Shown: piece by piece, positions 56,322-64,000 of the stretch
How the letters are laid out: every line of letters starts with the position of its first letter
Position numbering within the stretch: position 1 is the first letter of the stretch
Source of the DNA: Trichoderma breve
Lineage: Eukaryota; Ascomycota; Sordariomycetes; Hypocreales; Hypocreaceae
Reading direction: 5' to 3'
NCBI RefSeq assembly: GCF_028502605.1
Contig: NW_026611593.1
Span: forward strand, 1,178,001 to 1,242,000
Length of the DNA: 64,000 bases
Notes under the pieces: model-generated
What the model saw: the letters and a program-made list of their open reading frames with translations, nothing else
Database searches by the model: none
What the model was told of the DNA's origin: nothing
Position numbers and translations under genes: made by a program

Positions 56322-58191
56322 TTAGTATCCGAAATCTTCCCAAACCACTTGCTCACCGGACAGCCATCCTTTCACTCTCTGCAAGAGCATTGGCCCGGTA
56401 CATAGAAAGAATTTACGCTCCGCCCCCTTCAAAGTTTTGAGATCGTCTTCAATTAATCGTCGGGATACAACCTCAGACCCTAAAGTCTGGACCTCCTTCA
56501 CCAGCTTACTGTCAAAATGATCACCCGTGATAAAAAGCTTCGTTCTAGCCGCCAGCCCGTCAACTCTTTTGAATGAATCCACCGCCAATTTTAGATCTTC
56601 CCCACGAAGACTCCAGAATACGTCGAAATCAGATTCTGCGCTGATGAGTGCTGGAGCTTGCGCAAGCAGTGGCGTTATACCCACGCCAGCCGCAATGAAG
56701 ACGGAGGTTCGCGATTCTGCAGAGGCCTTTTGAACGGGCATACGAAATGACTCTTGTCCACCAAACCCCAATACAGACAGTTTCAGGGGTGTGTCGGCTT
56801 TATGCCTCCAAAGAAAATTTGTGGCAGGTCCGTTCTTCTTGACGGTGATTTGAAGCTCAGCCTCTTGTGGAGTATTGGAAACAGTAAAAGTTCGAATAAA
56901 GTCGTCGTTCAAGCTCTGTGGATCATGGTCTCTCATATGAGACCATCCTCGGTTCAATTGCGGCGCAAAGTCCAATGTTATATACTGCCCAGCATGCCAT
57001 GTCGGGATCTGCTTCTGTGACGAGAGCTTGAATGTGAAGCGGCTGATAGTTGGTGTGAGGATCTCCCGGGACAGAAACTTTGCAGAAAGATCGGTGCTGT
57101 CCTGTGATGCTTTCGCGGTGCTTTCGGTTTGTTCGGCGACAAGATATCTTGGAGGAGGATTGTACGGTGAGTACTCTATCGGGATTCCGCGGAATGGGAG
57201 ACCAGATCGAACGAATCTGGCATCTGTGACGTTGATTTTGACGGCCAGTTGTGTTCTGACGAGCAAATCGGAGGCGTCTTTGCCTACCAGGATTGTTGCA
57301 GAGCCTGTGAGGTATAGGACATCGGAAGTGACAAAGTCGGGAACAACGATGCCAATCAGTGGGTTTACTTTGAGATTTCCTAAGCTCTGATATAATCTAT
57401 TGCCGGAGACTGCAATCGTTAGGCATGGTTAGTATATCTTCTAATCGAAAGCGAAGAATGGATAAACACTCACACTCTGGATATATCAGAACCACTCCGT
57501 CTTCATTATTCTGGATAATCCTCACAAAGCCAGGTGGGCCACCTCTGTTATTCGTATCCATCGATTTTCCGTTAGTGCTCGACAGGAATAACGTGTCTGC
57601 TTTGCCAATCAAGTCCACGGCTTCTTGCGGCAATGGTAGCTTCTGTGATATCAGTACAGGACGGGCATCATTCGGTACAATCTCCTTTCGATTGAGATAC
57701 TTGGGACAGTTTCCAAGACTCTCTTCTATATCCATGGCAATCCTGACTCTCCCGTCTTTGCCTTCCATGGCTGCAAGCATCTTGCCCATAAGCTTGACAC
57801 GATCTTGTCCTTCTAGGTCTATAGTCAATGCAGCCATCATTTTTCTCTTCTTGTCGTTTTGAAGCACTGCATGACCAGCTTTGCCTTTATCACTTCCGAG
57901 CAAGGCATTAAAGACAGGATCATGTTGTGTGTCAACTTTGCTATCGAATCTCAGCACGTCTTCTGCAACGGGCCTTGCGCAGCCGATATCACCGCCCCAG
58001 ACGGTCGTCCACGGCCGGCCTTTGTTGTCAAGTGTCCCCACTGCCACGAGAGGCGATTGCATCGCGCGAACAGCATGATTCATTGGGAGGCCGGAGCTCG
58101 TGGGGTCGCCGCTGATGGGGAGTTTGAGCATTTTGTATACGGCCACCTCGCCCTCATGGCGACCATGCGGATATGACCTCTTAAAAGGCAT
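56322..58191 (-). CDS. PNPOx-like / ferredoxin-NAD(P)H reductase fusion oxidoreductase
   Basis: Exons 58191-57474 and 57409-56322 give 601 aa. The N-terminal half resembles pyridoxamine 5'-phosphate oxidase-like FMN split barrels: SPLVAVGTLDNKGRPWTTVW near residue 46 and PEFSGNRLYQSLGNL across the intron. The C-terminal half is an FNR-type module with the FAD motif RTFTVSN, the NAD(P) motif AAGVGITPLLAQAPAL and a terminal FFLCTGP block. No C-terminal [2Fe-2S] ferredoxin domain is present; the protein ends QVVWEDFGY. It is probably a flavin-dependent reductase of unknown substrate. The start at 58191 gives MPFKRSYPHGRHEGE; 50 upstream open codons are not family-like. Confidence 0.85.
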
Positions 58192-59084
58192 TTTATTGAA
58201 GAAGCGTTTGATGGTGTAAGTTTTCTGGTGAGTATTGAGATACACCTGAGCGACTTTATGAACAATTTGTATTTGGGTTTTAGAGGTCAAGTAGCAGTGA
58301 TGGTGAATTTCATGACGTTTTATTTCTACGAGGTCAATCATCTTTCTAGAGTAGCTGACAGCATTCTCTCTCTATTAATAGGATCGAGTAGCAGAACCAA
58401 TACGTCTCTTTCTACCAGGAAGTCATCTAATCAATATTCCACAGCCTTTTGTATCTCAAAGAAATTCGCCTCTTAGTCCTTCACTTCGCACTCATCTCGG
58501 GGTTAGGGAACCAGTGACTGGCAGCAAGATTTGCTCTATTGACGTAACAAACGTAAACTTCGAATGGTTGATAATCCATCTGTCGGCCACATCCGTCCGG
58601 ATGAGATCACTAATCACGATTGCTGATTCCATTTCGAGCTTACTCGGAGTCGCCAGATGTGGAACCGCACTCAACTCGGAGTTATGTGGCGCTCCTGATT
58701 GGCTAAAGGCACACTTGAAGGCATTCCTCGCAAGACTGGCTCGTGAGTGTTGCCCTGTTCCATAGCTCACCATATCATGAATCAGCGCGAAGGTTGCAAA
58801 ATGGGAGTACGAGTATGCCGATAGCCTGGAATAATCGGGATAGACTTTCTGCGTTGGATGATCCCCAAAGGCAAATAGAGAATGACACCATATGTAATGG
58901 CATCGCCCGAGTTGCTGCCTCAACTTAGAAAGCTCCTAATGGGAGAAAAAGTCGTTATTTCTTATTATAGACATGGAATCATCGAAAGGACCGGTATGAC
59001 ATCAATTTACTTATTTAAGCGGCGCGAAACATTATGTGCTTGATCAAGTAAATTGCATCTCAGTTCTTACCTCAGTCAACTAGA
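58192..59084. other. non-coding region between divergent reductase and GST genes
   Basis: About 890 bp. An inverted CCAAT (ATTGG) lies near 58700 and a TATTTAAG at 59012-59019, about 66 bp before the GST start. Open frames at 58492-58928 lack motifs and are rejected. Confidence 0.45.
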
Positions 59085-60025
59085 ATGTCAAAGTCAGTCA
59101 CAAGCATCTCACGATTAGCAAAAAAGACAATCATGCAAAAAGCAATCCCAAAATACCACCCCGTCGCAACATCTACGGCAGCTGAGACGGTTAAAAGACA
59201 TGAAAAGCCAGCTAATACCGTACTTTGGGCAGGATGGTTTTGTCCATTCACACAACGTTCTTGGGTTGTACTTGAAGAGCTTGGTATCACTTATCAGTAT
59301 AAGGAAGTCAATCCATACCTGAAAGAGGCTTCGTTTCTAGGTACGCTATTTTGACTGCTGTTGCCGGTTTTTAAGTAGTGCTAACCACGTGGGCAGAAAT
59401 CTCACCAAAGGGATTAACACCGGGACTTCAGATAATTGGCAAGCCGCTTCACGACTCTACTATCATCAATGAGTTCTTGAATGAAGAATACGGGTCCAGT
59501 ATATTGATGCCGGAGGAGCCCTACCAAAGAGCTATTGCTAGGTTGTGGATTGATTACATTAATAGAGATGTTGTTCCGGCATTCTTCCGACTATTACAAG
59601 CGCAGCCAAGCGAGCCTGAGAAGCAGGCGTCTGCTCTGACGGACTTCAAAAAAATACTCACGACGATCTCCAAAGAATTTAAAGGACCGTATTTCTTTGG
59701 AGAGCAGTTCAGTCTCGTAGACGCAGCTATCGTTCCCTGGGCTGTGAGGGACTTTATCATTCGAGAGTTCCGAGGATTCGTTCGTGACGACGTTGAAGGA
59801 TGGAGTGCTTGGGCGTCTGCGTTGGAGGCACGAGAAAGTGTTGTGCGAACTACGAGTGTGAGTACAGATTTTATACATCCTCTCAAGTTTCAGAAGTCAG
59901 ACGCTAATATTTCTCTCACATGTCAGAGTAAGAGCGAAATAATTGAATTCAACGGCACGTTTCTCCGAAACGAACTGCATAGTCTGGCGGGTCGAGCGGC
60001 AGCGGAGGGACAGGCAATACCTTAG
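59085..60025 (+). CDS. glutathione S-transferase, omega/Cys-type
   Basis: Exons 59085-59340, 59397-59857 and 59927-60025 give 271 aa. The thioredoxin-fold N-terminus has a probable catalytic Cys in WAGWFCPFTQRSWVVLEELG, the cis-Pro loop in KGLTPGL and the glutathione-contacting DSTIINEFLNEEY. The all-helical C-terminal domain runs from about residue 120, with GPYFFGEQFSLVDAAIVPW. The last intron is 69 bp, has no in-frame stop and might be retained. An alternative start at Met17 (MQKAIPKYHP) would remove a basic leader. It conjugates or reduces glutathione adducts, probably cytosolic. It lies among other redox genes. Confidence 0.88.
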
Positions 60026-60328
60026 GTCTTTGAAGAAACACGTCACAATGAAATGGAACCATGGGGATTTCTCTCTTCCATTGGCACGTTAATTGCATGG
60101 GAATAATTGAGTTGAGAGGGCCTAAAGTAAATAGATAGCTTTAGGTCTTACTCCTCTCCGGGTAGTGGGGGCTGCAGGCGGACGTCGGGCGTATAGATGA
60201 GGGGTTATCAAAGATTCGTATATGTTTGGTGAATGTGTATATAAGATGTCATGTTCACTCTCTAGGCCGTCTTGTTCAATTGCCAGTTTTATATCACTTT
60301 TGTAATAACACGAAGCCACTAGATAACC
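60026..60328. other. short intergenic containing a TATA box
   Basis: About 300 bp between co-oriented GST and DUF1348 genes. It holds the GST 3' end and the TATATAAG at 60238-60245. Confidence 0.5.
60238..60245 (+). promoter_or_regulatory. TATA box of the DUF1348 gene
   Basis: TATATAAG, 84 bp before the ATG at 60329; a good consensus match at a plausible distance. Confidence 0.55.
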
Positions 60329-60847
60329 ATGTCGTCTCAAGAAGGAAGACCACCCTACCCACCGTTCACAGCTGAAACAGCGCAGAAGAAGGTCAAAGCA
60401 GCCCAAGATGCATGGAATACCAGGTAAATGAGCAATTTTTGTGAATAAGTCGTACTCCAGCTTACAAGCGCTAGAAATCCCGATGGTGTAAAAATGGCTT
60501 ACACGCCGGACTCAATCTGGCGCAACCGTGACCAGTTTCTGCAGGGTAGAGACGCCATCAAGGAATTTTTGACCAAGAAGTGGGAGAGAGAAAACGGCTA
60601 CCGACTACGCAAGGAACTTTTCGCTTTTACGGATAACAAGATTGCTGTGCAATTCTGGTATGAGTGGTATGATGAGGCGGGCCAGTGGTGGCGAACGTAC
60701 GGTCTTGAAGACTGGACATTTGCGGAGAATGGATTGATGAGAAAGCGACAGATGAGCGGCAATGATGTTAAGATTTCTGATGATGAGCGGTGGTTTAAAG
60801 ACGGCGTTGATGTAAATGAGGTGGATATCTCTGAGAAACATTGGTAG
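60329..60847 (+). CDS. DUF1348 / SnoaL-like (NTF2 fold) protein
   Basis: Exons 60329-60423 and 60475-60847 give 155 aa. The family pattern is clear: KKVKAAQDAWNTR, across the intron NPDGVKMAYTPDSIWRNRDQ, then FLQGRDAIKEFLTKKWERE, ELFAFTDNKIAVQFWYEWYD and ENGLMRKRQMSGNDVKI. The acceptor at 60473-60474 was preferred to an earlier AG because it yields NTRNPDGV. These small cone-shaped alpha+beta proteins are abundant in fungi and bacteria; catalytic activity is not established. Position between GST and NmrA genes suggests a stress or detoxification role (inference). Confidence 0.88.
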
Positions 60848-61759
60848 TTTGTGTTCTATATATGGACGTACAGATCTGTAAACAAATCCTTTACAATAAC
60901 ACATAGAAGTGTGGTTGTAAAAGACATAAAGTAAATATTATGCACTCCGCATACATGGAGCTATTTCTAAAATCTGCGCTTCAAAAGGGGGAGAAATGAA
61001 TTTTCATTGAATATTCCCATTGACTCGTGAAGATAAAAGAGTTTAGTAATCGCCATTAGTTATGCCACGTTGACAATGTTCGTTGACTTGGGCTTCAAAG
61101 AAGAGATTACTTATTCATTTCTTCACAACTGCTTTATTAACGATGGCAATTTGTCTAGACTCCTCTTCAGCGTTGCGTTCAATATGTCATGTCATGTCCA
61201 TCCATGTCCACTCCGTAGACGAATCATTCACTGTTTAGGAATGCTTCTCATGGGGACATGACGGTGCACATGCGGGCTAGTTCTTTGTATAGCTTCAACC
61301 CGCACACTACTCCGCACGCTAGAGCGACATCAACCCAGATCGAGCTACTTGGACACTACGCCGTAGCAAATCGAAGGTTATCTCGGGTTCCTAGACCGAA
61401 ACACCTTCCCAAGGCTTGGCTGTTGATGTCAGAATCTTCTTAATAGCGATGCCCAAGACCATCTAATTGCTTCTTTCTTTGTAATTACACATCTCACGTA
61501 CATATTTGTCTGTCGAGATGATTTCCAATCTGTTCAGCAATTACAAACCAAACATGTCGGTTTGCGCGTGGATGCAACATATAAATCACAGAAACTCGGC
61601 CCTCAAGTAATGCTGGATCACTCAAATCAGAACAAAGCATATTTCAAGCACACAAACACTCTACAGTTCCCTATAAAATTTCACATCTCTACAAACTCAG
61701 TCTTTTGACCATTGATTCTTACTCTCAAGTCTAAACTTTTAACTTTCTTCAAGTTCAAG
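60848..61759. other. non-coding intergenic, NmrA gene promoter
   Basis: About 910 bp with no supported gene; short open frames at 61070-61443 have no motifs. The proximal part contains TATAAAA and C/A-rich leader sequence. Confidence 0.5.
61672..61678 (+). promoter_or_regulatory. TATA box of the NmrA-like gene
   Basis: TATAAAA lies 82 bp before the ATG at 61760. The spacing matches the TATA of the DUF1348 gene just upstream, which suggests both genes are strongly inducible. Confidence 0.6.
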
Positions 61760-62868
61760 ATGGCTCAGAAGCGAATTCTCGTTATTGGTGGAACCGGCGC
61801 CCAGGGTTTTGCAGTCGTCAAGGCTCTTGTCGAGGCAAAGGATCCCTTCATCGTTCGCGTGCTGTCACGCAATCCAGATTCTGAGGGCGTTAGAGAGACT
61901 TTCAAGAACTACCCCCAGGTTGAGCTCGTCAAGGGTTCATTCATGGATTTTGATTCCGTCGAGAGAGCTCTTCAAGACTGCTACGGCGTCTTTGTCAACA
62001 CTGATGGTGAATAAATTCCCATCTTCATCCAAACTATTTGACTTGCTAACCCAATCCAGGCTTCACTGTCAACGAGCCGGACGAGCTTTGGGCTGGCGTC
62101 CGCATCTTTGAGATTGCAAACACCATCCCAACTCTTCGCCATTTCGTTTATAGCAGCATCGACTACTACCTCCGTCTGACCAACTTTGACCACAAGTTCG
62201 CAGCGCACCACACCAATGGCAAAGGTCGTGTTCATACTTATCTGGACGGTATGACTTCGCCCGCGCACCCTGACTCCAAGCTTGTGTGGTCAGTCCTCAT
62301 CACCGGTCCTTACAATGAGGATCTCATCGGCGGACCTTATGTGCCACACATTGCCGCCGACGGCACTCGTGTCTTCCGCTTCCCCTTGGGCGACGGATAC
62401 ATTCCCTTCATGACACTTCAAGACTGCGGTGCCTTTGCGCTTCACATGTTCCAGAACCGCGAAGAGTGGTCCGGCAAGACTCTCCTCGCGACCAGCCACT
62501 TTTCCACTGGCAAAGAAATCGCCGAGACTCTGTCCCGTGTTGCCGGCGTCAAGGCCCGCTACGAAAACATCACTGTCCAGGAATGGGTTGATACTTTGCC
62601 CTATGCCGATGCCCCCGTGTCGAGCATGTATCCCGACGGAATCACGGTGGGACAAAACTTTAGCATGTGGTGGCCCGGCTTCGCAAACAGCATTTTGAAG
62701 AACGAGGGCACGCGAGACTTGGCTGAGATGAAGCGGATCAACCCCAATCTCCAAAGTCTCGAGGATTGGATTCGTGAGTCTAAGTGGGATGGAACTGCGC
62801 GTCAAGTGTTGAAGGGCTTCAAGGATGGAGGCATCACGGCGGAAATGCAGCAGCCCAAGGCAGAGTGA
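61760..62868 (+). CDS. NmrA-like NAD(P)-binding protein
   Basis: Exons 61760-62006 and 62060-62868 give 351 aa. The Rossmann motif is GGTGAQG (residues 10-16), preceded by MAQKRILVI. Then come VRVLSRNPDSE (dinucleotide selectivity loop), GVFVNTDG across the intron into FTVNEPDELW, and FVYSSIDYYLRL near the usual short-chain-dehydrogenase active-site strand. Later ITGPYNEDLIGG and TLQDCGAFALHMF match the atypical-SDR fold. Members either sense redox state and bind GATA regulators, or act as reductases. This is the longer fungal type with the VHTYLDGM block. TATA at 61672. Confidence 0.88.
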
Positions 62869-63053
62869 AGGAGTCCATAGATGTACTATGATATTTGGTA
62901 CAGCATCTGAATTTTAAATACATGACATTCTTTACCTCATCGCAGATAGACAACAGAACCTCCTTACACTCTTTTATTGTTCCTGATTGTATCATCAATA
63001 AACAGAAATCTTGACACGTATTCGCCGACTTCATGGGTTTGACTCCGTTGCAC

Positions 63054-63244
63054 GCATTATTAACCTCATCCGAAGCTTTGAGCTGGGGGCCGGGCGGGGC
63101 CGAGCTCTCGTGGGGCCGAGCCCGTACTTTTCGCTCGTCCGGCCGTCGTCACAGCATTTTTAACCTCACTCAAAGCCTTGAGAGCGTGGGAGCCGTTGCC
63201 CCAAGTGGAGATCTTCACAGCATTTTTAGCCTCGACGAGAGGCC
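63054..63244. repeat. degenerate repeat, GCATTTTTAACCTC units
   Basis: A 29-bp block starting GCATTATTAACCTCATCC (63054-63082) recurs exactly 100 bp later as GCATTTTTAACCTCACTC (63154-63182). A third shorter copy, GCATTTTTAGCCTCGACG, begins at 63220. GC-rich GGGGCCGRGC copies lie between the first two. Origin unknown; possibly a decayed element or duplicated regulatory DNA. Confidence 0.5.
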
Positions 63245-63979
63245 AGTGGATGATGTATGGGTGTAAGAAGACATCCGTGTTTAAAATTTCACCGCACCTG
63301 TAGTATGCACTGCGAAGCTGAGTCACGTCCCTTGCCTTATACAAGAATCGCGAATTAATACGCAATGCTCTGGCTAAATTTTGCTATTGGCAGAGAAAAA
63401 AAAATAACTATTTTCTAGGCTATAAAATGAAATAGGTCAAGTGACATGTATGCATACAAGAACCCTTACTGCTTTAATAATGAAAAGCTGCTGGAAATGT
63501 AGAAGACCATTGAGCGTTCTGTGCCAGATGCTGGATCCTAACAGGGCTCTTGGCATATGCACTCTGGCCAACTGCATGTAGGGAAGGCATCAATGAAAAT
63601 ATCACCGCAGGTCAGTGAAGGTAATACCTTTATCTCTGTCCCTGTAGAATAGACCACGCTTATAATAAAAGCGACGCTTTCAGAATGCAAGCCCAGTCAA
63701 TAAGATTTGCCTCGCGCGCAGCCGCTGAACCTGGCGGTTAAAGACATGCAAATGGATGAAAGTATAATAATAGAAACTTAAAGCATGAAGAGAAGCCACT
63801 GAGTTGAGTTTTTGTCCGTAGTAAAACATATATTATGAGTCACCGGCCTTGACTATTGTAGGGGTATTAGGCACTGACCATTTTTACCATTCCAATGTCT
63901 GTGTTGGTTGAGAAGAACGGAAGTCCCGACAGAAATCCGTTCATATAATCGCTCCTCTTCCAAAAGACCTGTGAAGGGC

Positions 63980-63986
63980 TATATAT
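63980..63986 (+). promoter_or_regulatory. TATA-like element near window end
   Basis: TATATAT 15 bp from the window edge. If functional, the gene it serves starts beyond 64000. Confidence 0.25.
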
Positions 63987-64000
63987 GCGAGGCTCTTATC

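Larger units (their letters stand above)
62869..64000. other. non-coding window end
   Basis: About 1.1 kb without a supported gene. It includes a degenerate repeat (63054-63244), an AT-rich stretch after 63400, and TATATAT at 63980-63986 that may belong to a gene starting beyond the window. Confidence 0.45.

Noticed and set aside
58492..58928. Overlapping frames between the reductase and GST genes
   Set aside because: No recognisable domain, and conflicting frames on both strands of a promoter region.

Overview
The window reads as nuclear DNA of a filamentous ascomycete. The genes carry short spliceosomal introns (about 51-170 bp, GTRNGT-type donors, CAG/TAG acceptors). There are two complete Zn2Cys6 transcription factors, a fungal NOD-like receptor (PNP-NACHT-WD40) and an indoleamine 2,3-dioxygenase. 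A Sordariomycete, possibly Hypocreales, is my best guess from gene content only. Exon structures were worked out by hand from splice signals, reading-frame continuity and remembered family motifs. No alignment or RNA evidence was available.

Layout. (1) 1-26 kb is accessory, fairly AT-rich and contains several damaged genes. It opens with a 29-bp tandem repeat whose core is palindromic, and a related 29-bp array sits at 15.7-15.8 kb. Between the two arrays lie a regulator-like protein without a DNA-binding domain, two complete Zn2Cys6 regulators, a frameshifted PNP-NACHT-WD40 receptor and an indoleamine 2,3-dioxygenase. Past the second array come a nucleoside hydrolase with an in-frame TGA, a DHA2-type MFS exporter, a C2H2 zinc-finger gene with an upstream in-frame stop, a SAM methyltransferase and a shortened regulator-like gene.

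(2) 26-56 kb is a core block of conserved genes: LYC1-type acetyltransferase, cytosolic prolyl-tRNA synthetase, CCT1/TCP-1 alpha, Rieske protein RIP1, a DDB1-family protein, a probable Zip2/SHOC1-like meiotic XPF-fold protein, an R3H-associated protein, a small membrane protein, an intron-containing tRNA-His, GINS subunit PSF2, a secreted M28 aminopeptidase, NAF1, ALG9, YOS1 and COX23. Several pairs are divergent with short shared promoters (ProRS/CCT1, DDB1/Zip2-like, NAF1/ALG9, YOS1/COX23).

(3) 56-63 kb is accessory again and looks like redox/detoxification: a PNPOx-like plus ferredoxin-reductase fusion, a glutathione S-transferase, a DUF1348/SnoaL-like protein and an NmrA-type NAD(P)-binding protein. 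The last 1.1 kb is non-coding with a degenerate repeat and a TATA box pointing out of the window.

The observations most worth a second look are the NLR (frame break plus loss of the expected catalytic Asp in its nucleosidase domain) inside a block bounded by related 29-bp repeats, the neighbouring nucleoside hydrolase with a stop at a usually conserved Cys codon, and the probable Zip2/SHOC1 homologue next to DDB1.
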